DNA of 64,000 bases from an uncultured Desulfobacter sp. (lineage in GTDB: Bacteria > Desulfobacterota > Desulfobacteria > Desulfobacterales > Desulfobacteraceae). Position 1 is the stretch's first letter, and each line of letters starts with the position of its first letter. Both the position numbers and the translations under genes were made by a program. Under the pieces are notes generated by a model. It saw only the letters and a program-made list of their open reading frames with translations. It was not told the origin of the DNA and did no database searches. This document shows positions 1-8,750 of this stretch, in pieces. Location of the stretch: NCBI RefSeq assembly GCF_963666675.1, contig NZ_OY762929.1, positions 4,870,001 through 4,934,000 on the forward strand. Reading direction: 5' to 3'.

Positions 1-499
1 GGAGGGCATCATCCAGCACCACGGCACATCCCTGATCAAATATTTTTATAACAAAAGTCTGAAAGCCGGAAATGAAAACATCAATGAAGATGATTTCAGA
101 TACCCGGGCCCCAAACCCCAGACACGGGAGGCGGGCATCGTCATGCTTGCAGATGTGGTTGAAGCGGCCACCCGGGCCCTTGAGCGCCCGACCCCATCCA
201 GAATCAAAGGCCGTGTCAAAGAGCTGATCAATGACATCTTTGCCGACGGGCAGCTCGAAGAGTGCGAAATGACATTGAAAGACCTTCACCAGATCGCCAA
301 AAGTTTCAATAATATTTTGACCTCTATTTATCACAGCCGCATTGAATACAATGACAAGCCCCAAGATAGAAAACAAGACAAAAAGCAGGACAAGAATGGA
401 AAACCTAAAGATACTGATAGACAACCAGCAAGAGGAGAGGCTGCCAACAGCCCCCCTGCACAAAAAGACCGAACAGATCTTAAACGCCTTGGGTTGTGA
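1..499 (+). CDS. 7TM-HD family cyclic-dinucleotide phosphohydrolase, C-terminal part
   Basis: Only the last ~165 codons are in the window (frame beginning at base 2). The protein would be a membrane-anchored HD-domain phosphodiesterase of the PgpH/YqfF type, which hydrolyses cyclic dinucleotides. What is seen is the end of the HD domain: QHHGTSLIKYFY, then RYPGPKPQTREAGIVMLAD and VEAATRAL, the usual run after the catalytic histidines in this family. It ends in a Lys/Asp/Gln-rich hydrophilic tail without recognisable domain. Its 3' end overlaps the start of ybeY by about 100 bp, and this HD-gene/ybeY order is common in bacteria. The N-terminal extracellular and seven-helix parts lie outside, so the family call rests on the C-terminal motifs and context. 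Confidence 0.8.
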   Translation, partial: EGIIQHHGTSLIKYFYNKSLKAGNENINEDDFRYPGPKPQTREAGIVMLADVVEAATRALERPTPSRIKGRVKELINDIFADGQLEECEMTLKDLHQIAKSFNNILTSIYHSRIEYNDKPQDRKQDKKQDKNGKPKDTDRQPARGEAANSPPAQKDRTDLKRLGL

Positions 500-860
500 C
501 GACCACGAAATTTCCATCGTGATCACCGACGATGCCCAGGTCAGGGAGTTGAACCGGACATACCGCAGCAAAGACAAGCCCACCAACGTGCTCTCCTTTC
601 CCATGCAGGAGGGAGAATTCTCGGACATCACCCCGGGCCTTCTCGGGGATGTGGTCATCTCCCTTGATACCGCCGAGGCCGAGGCCCGGGCCGCAAATAT
701 CACCACAGACGAACGAATGTCTCAACTCTTAATACACGGCATTCTTCACCTGATTGGATTTGATCATGAATTGGGCGAAAACCAGGCCCGTGAAATGGAA
801 GAAAAAAGCCTGGAACTTCTCAGGATCATAGAGCCCAATATCAATCTGACCGCTTTTTAA
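396..860 (+). CDS. ybeY: Endoribonuclease YbeY (16S rRNA maturation factor)
   Basis: Zinc-dependent single-strand RNase acting in 16S rRNA 3'-end processing and ribosome quality control in the cytoplasm. The diagnostic metal motif HGILHLIGFDHE (three zinc-binding histidines) is near residue 115, and the NVLSFP and LLGDVVIS strands of the family precede it. The ATG at 396 is chosen because an AGGA ribosome site sits 6-9 bases upstream and it gives 154 residues, the usual length; an in-frame TTG at 342 would add an odd Lys-rich leader. It overlaps the end of the HD phosphohydrolase gene and is 20 bp before pdxJ, so the three are probably co-transcribed. Confidence 0.95.
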   Translation: MENLKILIDNQQEERLPTAPLHKKTEQILNALGCDDHEISIVITDDAQVRELNRTYRSKDKPTNVLSFPMQEGEFSDITPGLLGDVVISLDTAEAEARAANITTDERMSQLLIHGILHLIGFDHELGENQAREMEEKSLELLRIIEPNINLTAF

Positions 861-880
861 AAAATTATAAGGATATTAGT

Positions 881-1600
881 ATGGCTGAATTGGCTGTAAA
901 TGTAGACCATGTGGCAACCCTGCGCCAGGCAAGGGGTGCCAAATACCCGGAACCGGTCCAGGCCGCCCTGGCCGCAGAAACTGCGGGGGCCGATGCAATT
1001 GTGGTGCATCTGCGTGAAGACCGCCGCCACATCCAGGAACGGGATGTCCGCCTGATTTCCCAGACCATAAAGACCCGGTTGATTCTTGAAATGGCCGCCA
1101 CCAGTGAAATGCTTGGCATTGCCCTGGATATCAAGCCTGAAACCGTCACCCTGGTACCCGAAAAAAGAGAAGAGCTGACCACCGAAGGGGGGCTGGATGT
1201 CATCACCCATATGGAGCACATCCGCCAGGCCGTCACCACCCTGAAAAATGCCGGCATCAAGGTCTGTATTTTCATTGATCCCGATCTGGATCAGATCAAA
1301 ACCGCCCACAAAATCGATGCCGATTCCATTGAGATCCACACCGGCGCATTCTGCGATGCCGTTACCGCCTATGACCGGGAAAAAGAATACGCCAGGATTG
1401 TGGATGCGGCAAAAATCGGCTCCCGCCTGAACCTGGGCGTTCATGCAGGCCACGGCATCTGTTACCAATCCATCAAAGCGTTCAAGGGATTGTCTGAAAT
1501 CACGGAATACAGCATCGGACATGCCATCATCTCAAAGGCAGTCATGACAGGCATGGACACGGCAGTCAGGGATATGGCGCAATTAATTAGAGATCTGTGA
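881..1600 (+). CDS. pdxJ: Pyridoxine 5'-phosphate synthase
   Basis: Condenses 1-deoxyxylulose 5-phosphate with 3-amino-2-oxopropyl phosphate to make pyridoxine 5'-phosphate, the last ring-forming step of the DXP-dependent vitamin B6 pathway. The 239-residue product has the full TIM-barrel length. Family signatures visible: the start LAVNVDHVATLRQARG, HLREDRRHIQERDV, VTLVPEKREELTTEGGLD, the EIHTGAFCDA strand and LGVHAGHG phosphate loop, then SIGHAIISKAV. An AAGGAT ribosome site precedes the ATG. In many relatives acpS and nnrD follow; here nnrD is 46 kb away in the window and a regulator follows instead. Confidence 0.97.
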   Translation: MAELAVNVDHVATLRQARGAKYPEPVQAALAAETAGADAIVVHLREDRRHIQERDVRLISQTIKTRLILEMAATSEMLGIALDIKPETVTLVPEKREELTTEGGLDVITHMEHIRQAVTTLKNAGIKVCIFIDPDLDQIKTAHKIDADSIEIHTGAFCDAVTAYDREKEYARIVDAAKIGSRLNLGVHAGHGICYQSIKAFKGLSEITEYSIGHAIISKAVMTGMDTAVRDMAQLIRDL

Positions 1601-1710
1601 TTTACATTTGTTCCATTGATCTGATATAGTCCTTTCTTAACTGGATTTTTTAAAGTATTTAAAATATTTAAAAATACCGGAAATCATTCCCCGGTGAATA
1701 AATTATCAAA

Positions 1711-2715
1711 ATGCACCATATCAAAATGAATCAGGAAACACTTCTCATCATTGATGATGAAATCTCCATCAGGGAAAGCCTGGCTGATTTATTCGAGGAT
1801 AAAGGATACCGGGTTTTCACAGCCGAAAATGGCCATGAGGGCCTGGACCTGTTTTTCCGGGAAAATGTGGACGTGGTCATCACGGATCTGCTCATGCCGG
1901 TCATGGACGGACTTGAGGTCATGCGCACCATCCATGAATCCGACCCGGACCAACCCATGATCGTGATTTCAGGCGCCGGCAAAAAGCAAGATGTCATCCA
2001 AGCCCTTCAGATGGGTGCCAAAGACTATATTTCCAAACCCATCATTGACCTGGACATCATTGTCCATGTGGTAACAAAAGTTTTCGAGAACCGACGTTTG
2101 GCCAAAGAGAACAAGGCCTACAGTGAACAACTGGAAAAAAGCGAACGACAGTACAGGACCATTACCGAACAAATTGCAGAAGGGGTACTGACCGTAGATG
2201 GGCAAGAAAATATCACCTTTGTCAATCCGGCATTCTGCAAAATGATGGGCTATCCGGCGGACAAACTGACGTCAATGAACCTTGGGGAGATCTCCACCCA
2301 AGAGAGCTTTAAGGTGATACTTGAACAGACCCAGATCCGGAAACAAGGTAAAACCAGCCGGTATGAAATCCAACTGATACATGCGAATACAAACACCGTA
2401 CATGTGGAACTGACCTGCAGCCCCATTAACCAGAGCAAAGATCAGGCCTATACCGGCACCATTATCATGGCCCGGGACATCTCCCGGCGCATTAAACTAC
2501 AGCGCCAATACGAACAGTTCATTAAATCCCCCCAGGAGATCCCCGAACATGCCATTGCCATCTGCGCCAACTGCAAAAAAATCAGGGGAAAGAACAACCT
2601 GTGGAAAGACATTGAAAAGGCCTTTGACCATTTAATATTTTCCCACGGCATCTGCCCGGCTTGCTGCGAAAAATTGTACCCGGGCCTTAATCTCGAAGAT
2701 ACAGACCTATCATAG
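1711..2715 (+). CDS. Response regulator with PAS domain and Cys-rich C-terminal tail
   Basis: Signalling protein of 334 residues. Residues 6-125 are a REC domain: acidic pair in IIDDE, phosphoacceptor aspartate in VVITDLLMPVMDG, conserved Ser in VISGAG and Lys in YISKP. Residues 150-265 are a PAS domain preceded by a coiled linker (YSEQLEKSERQYRTI) and ending in the RDIS motif. The last ~55 residues carry AICANCKKIRG and SHGICPACCEKLYP, a Cys-pair tail that recurs at the end of PAS regulators in sulfate reducers and may bind metal. No output domain (kinase, GGDEF, DNA-binding) is present. Starts at 1711 and 1726 are both possible; neither has a strong ribosome site. A partner kinase is not adjacent. 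Confidence 0.85.
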   Translation: MHHIKMNQETLLIIDDEISIRESLADLFEDKGYRVFTAENGHEGLDLFFRENVDVVITDLLMPVMDGLEVMRTIHESDPDQPMIVISGAGKKQDVIQALQMGAKDYISKPIIDLDIIVHVVTKVFENRRLAKENKAYSEQLEKSERQYRTITEQIAEGVLTVDGQENITFVNPAFCKMMGYPADKLTSMNLGEISTQESFKVILEQTQIRKQGKTSRYEIQLIHANTNTVHVELTCSPINQSKDQAYTGTIIMARDISRRIKLQRQYEQFIKSPQEIPEHAIAICANCKKIRGKNNLWKDIEKAFDHLIFSHGICPACCEKLYPGLNLEDTDLS

Positions 2716-2728
2716 ACCCGGCAAACGC

Positions 2729-3574
2729 TTAGCTTAACAACCCTGCCGAACGTGCCGACCGGCTCACGCCGCATTCATTGTTGGACCCGGAAGATATATA
2801 CGTTTTCTTCAGGGCCACCGGGCTGTTATCCATCAAAAACCCCTGCCCGGCCCACGCCAGAAGGTCTGCGTCATTGTAATCGTTTCCCACGGCAGTCACC
2901 TGTTCCCGCCTGACACCAATTTGCCGGGCCAGCCATTGGGACGACGCGCTCTTGCTGACCCCGGCAGAAAATACCTCTATCCACAACGATGTATGATCCA
3001 AAGGGGATGTCGCGGGAATCACACTGAACCCGGACAGTTCACTGCGCAGCGTATCCAGACGCGCCCATGGAAATCCGCCGGGCACAATGGCCAGCACCTC
3101 AGTGGACTGGTCATAAATCGTGGATTCCGCCCCAAGGGGCGTCCCAAAATCCGAATACATCTCCATCCGCCGCTGGAAATCCCAATTGCTGCCGGATGTG
3201 GATTTAAACAAAAAATACGAGGTGTCGGGAATGGCTTTATGGATCATATAATCAAATCCATAACGGTCAAAGCAGGCCGCGATTTTCAACACCCCGTCCC
3301 TGGGGATGGAACAGGAACGGATCAACCGGCGCCCGGGCCAGGCCATAATGCCGGCGCCGGTGGAAAAAATCAGATAATCCAGGGACAGAGCTTCGGGGGC
3401 AAGTCCCATATGCCCAAGGGCGCGCCTGAAGGAATAAAGGCTGCGCCCTGTGGCGATGACCGTGATCACACCGGCAGATCTCAATTCGGCCAGGGTATCC
3501 AGATCCCGGCCACGGATACGTTTGTCGTCCGTGAGCAGCGTACCGTCAAAATCAGTGATAAACATTGCCGGCAT
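2729..3574 (-). CDS. HAD-superfamily (Cof-type) hydrolase
   Basis: Phosphatase of the HAD-IIB/Cof group, probably acting on a sugar phosphate or similar small phosphate ester; the substrate cannot be told. Motif I is ITDFDGTLLTDD at the N-terminus, motif II a Thr/Ser in IATGRS, and motif IV GNDYNDADLL near residue 232, with an ~130-residue cap domain between. The 281-residue length is normal. An AAGGGCAAG stretch precedes the ATG. It converges with the upstream regulator gene, the two stops being 13 bp apart, and lies 73 bp after the S1 gene start region on the same strand's downstream side, so it may be read with it. Confidence 0.85.
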   Translation of the reverse strand: MPAMFITDFDGTLLTDDKRIRGRDLDTLAELRSAGVITVIATGRSLYSFRRALGHMGLAPEALSLDYLIFSTGAGIMAWPGRRLIRSCSIPRDGVLKIAACFDRYGFDYMIHKAIPDTSYFLFKSTSGSNWDFQRRMEMYSDFGTPLGAESTIYDQSTEVLAIVPGGFPWARLDTLRSELSGFSVIPATSPLDHTSLWIEVFSAGVSKSASSQWLARQIGVRREQVTAVGNDYNDADLLAWAGQGFLMDNSPVALKKTYISSGSNNECGVSRSARSAGLLS

Positions 3575-3647
3575 GTTAAACTTGCCCTTTGATCGGACTG
3601 TTAGAAGATGGAAGCACTATAATAATCTTAATGTATCGGGCGCGGTC

Positions 3648-5129
3648 CTATCTCTTTTTCTCCAGTGCTGCCCGTAAAATGCTTTCCATGGACCCAAAAG
3701 ATGAACCGCCCTTGGAACTTTTTGCAAACTGCTTCCAATTGCCCGAGGTTTTCTGATCCGGGGGCGCAAGGGTCATACGCCGGTTATCCTCGTCCACTTC
3801 CTGGATCAGCACCGGTATGGTATCCCCGGGTTTAAGAGACTCAAGCTTTCCTGCATCTGCGGACTGGCGAAGATTTGACATGGGCATCAAGCCGGTAATG
3901 CCGGGTTCCAGGCGGATAAAGAGCCCAAACCCTTCCTTTTTCTCCAGGGTTCCCTCTACGACACTGCCCACGGAGTACTTGGCCAGGACACCGGTCCAGG
4001 GATCGCCCGCCGCATCTTTCATGCTCAACGAGATCCGCTTGCTGTCCATGTCAATGGCCTTGATTCTCACCTGGACACTCTCACCGACGCTCACTTCGTC
4101 CTCGGGACGCAGCACCCGTTTCACATGGCTCATTTCAGATATATGAACCAGACCATCAACGCCCGGGGCAATCTCCACAAAAGCCCCGAAAGAGGTCAAA
4201 CGGACCACTTTACCACTGACCTGGTCTCCGGTGCTGAAGCTAGTGCCGATGTTATCCCAGGGATTACCAGAGGTCTGTTTAACGGACAAAGAAATTTTGG
4301 GGGAATCCGAATTGGGCTTTTCAATCTTTAATACCTTAACCGGTAGAATATCATCCACCCGGACCACCTCTTCGGGCTTTTCCACCCGGGACCAGCTCAG
4401 TTCGGAAATATGGGCCATGCCTTCCACGCCGGGGGCAAGTTCGATAAAGGCACCGTAGGACATCAGCTTGATCACCTTGCCCTGGACCGTATCTCCTTCG
4501 GCCAGTTCTTTCATGAATGAGGCCCGCTCTTCCTTGATCTGTTCGTTGAGAAGTTCCCTGCGGGAGACAACAATATTTCTTCCCTTTTCCTCATACCGGG
4601 TAATCAGAAAATGGTGGGTCTGACCCTCGTAATCCTCGGGGGTTTCCACATATTTAACATCAATCTGGCTCACGGGACAAAACGCCCTTTTACCCAGAAC
4701 TTCCACGGAGAAACCGCCTTTGACAACGCCGGTCACCCGGCCTTCAACCGGGGTGTGCCCGCGATAGGCATCCTCGATCATGGCAGCCATTCCGGCGCCG
4801 GAAACCGCCTTGGACAAAATCACTTCACTTTCGCTCAAGGAGACCACGTACAGTTTAAGGATATCACCCACTGAATACTGAAACTCACCCTCTTCATCCA
4901 GCAGTTCGGACTTATCCACCACACCGTCTGACTTTGTCCCCGTGTCCAGATAAACTGAATTTTCTCCGATGGAGATGATCTGTCCTTCCACCATATCCCC
5001 GGGTTTGAATTCCCGGCCGATTTTTGAATCATAGGCATCAAGCATCTGCTCAAAGCTCATCTCATCGGTGCTTTGGTCAATGCCGTTGTCAGTGTTCTGA
5101 GTTTTGTCGTCCTCAAACCTGTCGTTCAT
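3648..5129 (-). CDS. S1 RNA-binding domain protein (ribosomal protein S1-like)
   Basis: RNA-binding protein built from five consecutive S1 (OB-fold) repeats, roughly residues 40-108, 120-190, 208-278, 294-365 and 380-450. Repeats three and four are the most canonical (GKVIKLMSYGAFIELAPGVEGMAHISELSW and the matching GKVVRLTSFGAFVEI). Classical S1 of proteobacteria has six repeats, so this is either a short S1 or an accessory S1 paralog that helps mRNA binding or RNA turnover. A GGGAGAAG ribosome site lies just upstream of the ATG at 5129. Residues 1-35 are acidic and likely disordered. It is transcribed alone or with the HAD gene after it. Confidence 0.85.
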   Translation of the reverse strand: MNDRFEDDKTQNTDNGIDQSTDEMSFEQMLDAYDSKIGREFKPGDMVEGQIISIGENSVYLDTGTKSDGVVDKSELLDEEGEFQYSVGDILKLYVVSLSESEVILSKAVSGAGMAAMIEDAYRGHTPVEGRVTGVVKGGFSVEVLGKRAFCPVSQIDVKYVETPEDYEGQTHHFLITRYEEKGRNIVVSRRELLNEQIKEERASFMKELAEGDTVQGKVIKLMSYGAFIELAPGVEGMAHISELSWSRVEKPEEVVRVDDILPVKVLKIEKPNSDSPKISLSVKQTSGNPWDNIGTSFSTGDQVSGKVVRLTSFGAFVEIAPGVDGLVHISEMSHVKRVLRPEDEVSVGESVQVRIKAIDMDSKRISLSMKDAAGDPWTGVLAKYSVGSVVEGTLEKKEGFGLFIRLEPGITGLMPMSNLRQSADAGKLESLKPGDTIPVLIQEVDEDNRRMTLAPPDQKTSGNWKQFAKSSKGGSSFGSMESILRAALEKKR

Positions 5130-5352
5130 TTTCTTCTCCCGGCCCTCAGTTTTTTAACGCTGACGGGTCCGTTGTTAATTTAAGTTTTCGCCAAAAATTT
5201 GAATCATAATACAATCATTGAATTTTGTCGAAGCAAAACAATGTCTAATAAAACAGTTGAGCATAAATGTCCACTGTGAGTTACATGCCCGCTGGATCAC
5301 CGTATGCAAAAATGAGGTTTGCTTTGCCGTTTCACTCGCCATGAAAACAAAA

Positions 5353-5514
5353 CTCTGTGCTCTCTGTGTTCTCTGTGGTTAAATAAAACCGTGGGCGAAG
5401 CCCACAGATGATACACACCAAGAAATTTAAAGAAAATTTAATTCCTTCGGAATCCTTGTTTTCAACCCACCGAGAGCACAGAGGTTCGGCTTTCGCCAAA
5501 CTACACAGAGAGTG
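5353..5514. repeat. CTCTGTG repeat cluster with inverted second arm
   Basis: Three CTCTGTG units at a 9-bp period (5353, 5362, 5371) are followed by a small hairpin GTGGGC-GAA-GCCCAC (5391-5405). About 100 bp on, the complement CACAGAG appears twice (5477-5483 and 5504-5510) around a second hairpin-like stretch. Repeats of this CTCTGTG type are scattered in many bacterial genomes near genes of the AAA-ATPase/nuclease and GxxExxY groups; here a fragment of such an ATPase gene lies right beside it. The rest of 5130-5578 shows no gene. Confidence 0.6.
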
Positions 5515-5578
5515 GATACCGTAAACTTTCTTAGCGTCGTGTATTATACCTGAAAAAAACGAAAACCGTTATTGCCGC

Positions 5579-5788
5579 TTACATTAATCCCAATAGCCTT
5601 TTGAGGTTGATGTCGTAATAACACGCCAGGGTGGAACACCAAAGGCCGTTACCAAAACGGCGGGGACGTAGAAAGACAGGTACCTGCCAATTTTCAGGCT
5701 CGGCCATGTAACGGGTCTTGTCCACATAACAATAGCCGTCATTGATAATTTGCTCAAAACTGCTGACGGCATATGGAATTTTTTTCAT
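5579..5788 (-). pseudogene. Remnant of an AAA-ATPase/PD-(D/E)XK (DUF1703-type) gene
   Basis: A 69-residue frame that matches only the N-terminus of a ~500-residue family: MKKIPYAVSSFEQIINDGY, YVDKTRYMAE, then FLRPRRFGN and ACYYDINL. In intact members the segment reads RRFGKS and forms the nucleotide-binding loop; here it is RRFGNG, and the frame stops soon after. The gene is therefore truncated and has lost its Walker motif. It sits between the CTCTGTG repeats and the left end of a transposon, which fits decay in an insertion hot spot. Confidence 0.7.
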
Positions 5789-5959
5789 GTAGGGCCTTAA
5801 TCTAATGTTATAACATTAAGCACTAAATATTTTTTTTACCATGAAGAATATATATTGAAAAATGAATTTTCATGTCCTTTATGCACTTGGTGTAGATTCC
5901 GACGAGCTAATCCCATAAAAATCTCAGGTTTGATTACCCGGCTGGCAATTGATTACAGA

Positions 5960-5991
5960 AAAGCCGGGAGAGCTTTTGCCCTCCCGGCTTT
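5960..5991 (-). terminator. Hairpin terminator
   Basis: Perfect 11-bp inverted repeat AAAGCCGGGAG / CTCCCGGCTTT with a 10-base loop. Read on the minus strand it is followed by TTTTCTG, so it can end transcripts from the ExeA-like gene; it lies just outside the proposed left end of the transposon. Confidence 0.6.
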
Positions 5992-6062
5992 AATCATGTA
6001 GACAGCAGTCTACCGCACTGAGTTATCCCTGGCGCCGGAGTCCCCTCTCAAGCGCTTCCGTT

Positions 6063-6899
6063 TCACTCAGATTCGTTGAACCATTCCGAGTTGTAAATGA
6101 GCTCGGCGGTCACATTTTTTTCATTGTGATAATAGGCCTCCTCAAGACAGATCGTCGCCATATTCATTACGTCCCGTCTGTTTCCCCGGGTGGAACTTGC
6201 GATCAAATCCATTGCTTCTTTGGTAAACAGGTCCGATGGAGCTTGTGCATTTTTAAGACGGATTTCGATAAAATGCTGGGTTTCATACTCGTTCATGGCA
6301 TTAATTTTCATAATGCCGGTGAGCCGGGATCGTATCGGTGCCATTGCATAAAGTCGAAGTTGCCTGAACAGAGAGTCGTCCCCGACAAGGATAAGGGAGG
6401 CTGCGCTTCTCTGTTTAGAGGTTTGGACCAGAAGAGAGCAAAGATCCCAGAGGGAGTCGGATTCGATGCGCTGGGCATCATCGACGATCAGCACCGGATG
6501 ACGTGAGTTGGCCTGGTTGGATAAGGATTCAATATGCTGCTGAACCCTTGTAATCAAAGGCATTCCCCGGCTTTTGATATCCACCCCGAGGGTCTGGGCA
6601 AGAATGCGTGTCAGTCCGTTTCTTGGATGACCGGCATAGGGCAGCATAACCGGGAGGTATGCATTTCGATCCAGATCCGATACCAATGCATGAATCAAGG
6701 TGGTTTTTCCGGTCCCTGAAGGGCCGCACAGTGCGGTGCTTTTGCCATGGTGCAGCAAACGTTTTATGGTATCGAGTTTGCGCAGGTCCTCTTTGGGTAG
6801 CCAGAGTTTGCGCTGTTCATAGGTGTCGGCAAAGGGATGGTACTTCCAGCCAAAAAAATCGGCCATGGGCGCCTGTTCTATGGTATGGGTGTCTTGCAT
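6063..6899 (-). CDS. ExeA/TniB-like AAA+ ATPase of the transposon
   Basis: AAA+ ATPase of 278 residues. Walker A is GPSGTGKTTLIHAL near residue 60, Walker B LIVDDAQ near 140, followed by a sensor-1 style LILVGDDS and the arginine-rich RSRLTGIMKI. The beginning (FFGWKYHPFADTYEQ) is the hallmark of ExeA-type ATPases, which are also used by transposons as target-selecting or transposase-activating partners. It starts 2 bp after the transposase stop, and its ribosome site (GAGGGAGGT) lies in the end of that gene, so the two are translated together. The role as transposition helper is inferred from this linkage. Confidence 0.85.
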   Translation of the reverse strand: MQDTHTIEQAPMADFFGWKYHPFADTYEQRKLWLPKEDLRKLDTIKRLLHHGKSTALCGPSGTGKTTLIHALVSDLDRNAYLPVMLPYAGHPRNGLTRILAQTLGVDIKSRGMPLITRVQQHIESLSNQANSRHPVLIVDDAQRIESDSLWDLCSLLVQTSKQRSAASLILVGDDSLFRQLRLYAMAPIRSRLTGIMKINAMNEYETQHFIEIRLKNAQAPSDLFTKEAMDLIASSTRGNRRDVMNMATICLEEAYYHNEKNVTAELIYNSEWFNESE

Positions 6900-6901
6900 G
6901 A

Positions 6902-8107
6902 TTACCTCCCTCTATATGCGTTTTGGATGGGATCAATTGGTTTGGCCGGTTTCATTTCCGGTCCGTACCAGATTCGGTCAAGGTTCCATGGCATAAACCA
7001 GATGTCGAGGCGCTGGCCGGGTAAGGCGTCTGCCACCTCATAGGACCGCTTTTTAAGCCTGACGGTATTATTCAGGTAAACTTTGCACCGGCGCTTCATT
7101 CTAAATAAAGGCTCGATATCAATCGTTTCCGGTAGAGGGATGCAGGCACTTTGATGCCCAAGCCGTTTCTGCAAAGGGGTCATGCCCAGGCTGCTGTGAA
7201 TACGCCGATGATAAGTCGACAGCCATTGTGAAAAGGCCTTGTTCAACCCGTCCAGAGTATGGGCCGGGGCATTTTTGCCCTCAAGGAACTGATCCCGGAC
7301 GGTCCGGAAGAATCGTTCCACTTTACCCCTTCCCCTGGGTTGGCCCGGCGGCGTATGGATCAGATGGATACCCAGGTTGGCACAAACAAATTTAAGATGT
7401 TTGCTTGCGTAACAGGCCCCGTTGTCCGTATAGAACCGACGCGGTTTGCCATGGGTTCGAACGGTGGCCATCAGTGCCATCATCATTACCTCGGTGCCCT
7501 CACTGGTAAAAAAACCGGCATGAACCACATATCTTGTGGCATCGTCAATAATGGCATGCAGATAGGTTTTGCGTTTTTGGCTGTTCACTCTGATCTTTGG
7601 GCCGTGAAGAAAGTCTGCAGTCCACATTTGACCAAAGAACTGATATTGAAAGGGCCGAGCCGGATCATGCACCGTCAAATGGGGATCTCGTTGAAGGTTG
7701 CATGTCCGGGCAAAGCGATAAAGCGTGGAACGGGCCGGAGACTGCATATCCCAGACTTTATCCTGAACCAGCTGTTCGATCAAACGGGCAAAAGTCCATC
7801 TGGGATGTTCCTGCCGCAGTTGAAACAATCGGTCCGAGATCGCCCTGGGTACGGCATGGTGGGTGCCGGTGTTTTTCCTTTGGGCATCGTTTAACGCCGG
7901 CAGGCCGCCGTTCCGATAACGATAAAACCATTTTCTTAAGGTTTCCGGAGAAAAGGACACAAATTGACCGTCAGGCCGGCGATACTGAACTCCGGCAATT
8001 CTGATCAGTGCCTCCTCCATGGTCTCTACCTCTTCATTTCGATGAAGAAGACTGCTGATAATGCCGTATCGCCAGACAGCGAGATCGGCTGGGTCAGGTA
8101 TTGGCAT
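6902..8107 (-). CDS. DDE integrase-fold transposase (rve domain)
   Basis: Transposase of 401 residues. An N-terminal helix-turn-helix region (residues ~30-110) precedes a retroviral-integrase-like core with the expected acidic triad: Asp in MWTADFLHG, Asp in FYTDNGACY, and Glu in GRGKVERFFRT about 35 residues later. A Mu-C-like beta domain follows (RCKVYLNNTVRLKKRSYEV). The ATG at 8107 is chosen because a near-perfect AAGGAGGTGGTC ribosome site lies directly upstream; the frame stays open further but reads into the upstream gene region. Family is closest in style to TniA/IS481-like enzymes. Confidence 0.9.
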   Translation of the reverse strand: MPIPDPADLAVWRYGIISSLLHRNEEVETMEEALIRIAGVQYRRPDGQFVSFSPETLRKWFYRYRNGGLPALNDAQRKNTGTHHAVPRAISDRLFQLRQEHPRWTFARLIEQLVQDKVWDMQSPARSTLYRFARTCNLQRDPHLTVHDPARPFQYQFFGQMWTADFLHGPKIRVNSQKRKTYLHAIIDDATRYVVHAGFFTSEGTEVMMMALMATVRTHGKPRRFYTDNGACYASKHLKFVCANLGIHLIHTPPGQPRGRGKVERFFRTVRDQFLEGKNAPAHTLDGLNKAFSQWLSTYHRRIHSSLGMTPLQKRLGHQSACIPLPETIDIEPLFRMKRRCKVYLNNTVRLKKRSYEVADALPGQRLDIWFMPWNLDRIWYGPEMKPAKPIDPIQNAYRGR

Positions 8108-8165
8108 GACCACCTCCTTAATTGATAGTTGGAATTGGTGGCATATCAACATAACCGACTGTAAT

Positions 8166-8663
8166 TTAACAATGTATGTTTTGTGTTGATGGTAATTTAA
8201 CCCATCTTCCAGGGAAAAAACTCTGGGAAACATCCCTGGTAAAGTCCGGCCAGAAGGAGGGCGGATCCGGCCCCCATTCGGCAACAGTCTTTTCCCGGGA
8301 AAACCAGGGCATGAATTTTTGAAAAAAGATCCTGAGCCGTTTAGCAACACCCCGGGTGCACCCAAAGAATCTTGCCGTCTGTGCCTGGTTCATTCCGGCA
8401 CTGACCATGGCTGCGCAGCAGCATATCGCCTCAAGGGTGTGACGGACGACCGGCATGATGGATTCAGGAAGAACAGAAAAACTTTTCCATGGACACAGGG
8501 GCGATTTGCACAAATAGCGCTGAACCCTTATTTCTGTGTCGTCTTGGGGATGATTTCGCGGATAGGTTCCGTTACGGATGGTCAAAGAACTCGAACAATG
8601 GCAGCAACGAACCTGTTGTTTTTCCTTGGCAGATGACTGATTTCTTATTATGCTTTCTTTCAT
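8166..8663 (-). CDS. Zinc-ribbon/HTH protein of the transposon
   Basis: 165-residue protein, first gene of the three-gene element. Residues 18-60 contain cysteine pairs (RCCHCSSS and YLCKSPLCPWKSF) that look like a zinc ribbon of the InsA/transposon type. Residues ~95-130 (NQAQTARFFGCTRGVAKRLR) form a probable helix-turn-helix. It could bind the transposon ends or act as a regulator; I do not know a function for it. It ends 58 bp before the transposase start. Confidence 0.65.
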   Translation of the reverse strand: MKESIIRNQSSAKEKQQVRCCHCSSSLTIRNGTYPRNHPQDDTEIRVQRYLCKSPLCPWKSFSVLPESIMPVVRHTLEAICCCAAMVSAGMNQAQTARFFGCTRGVAKRLRIFFQKFMPWFSREKTVAEWGPDPPSFWPDFTRDVSQSFFPGRWVKLPSTQNIHC

Positions 8664-8733
8664 AAGCAGGGTCGGGGTTGTGGTGGTGATGGTTTTGGCG
8701 AACTTAATCTATACCACAATCCCCCCCTCTTAT

Positions 8734-8750
8734 CCCCCCCAAAGGGGGGG
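8734..8750. repeat. C7-AAA-G7 hairpin
   Basis: Seven C, AAA, seven G: a very stable mini-hairpin, preceded by another C7 run (8721-8727) and followed by more G-rich bases. It lies inside the right end region of the transposon. Both strands could block polymerases or act as a terminator. No gene is visible from 8790 to 9095, which is AT-rich sequence. Confidence 0.5.
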
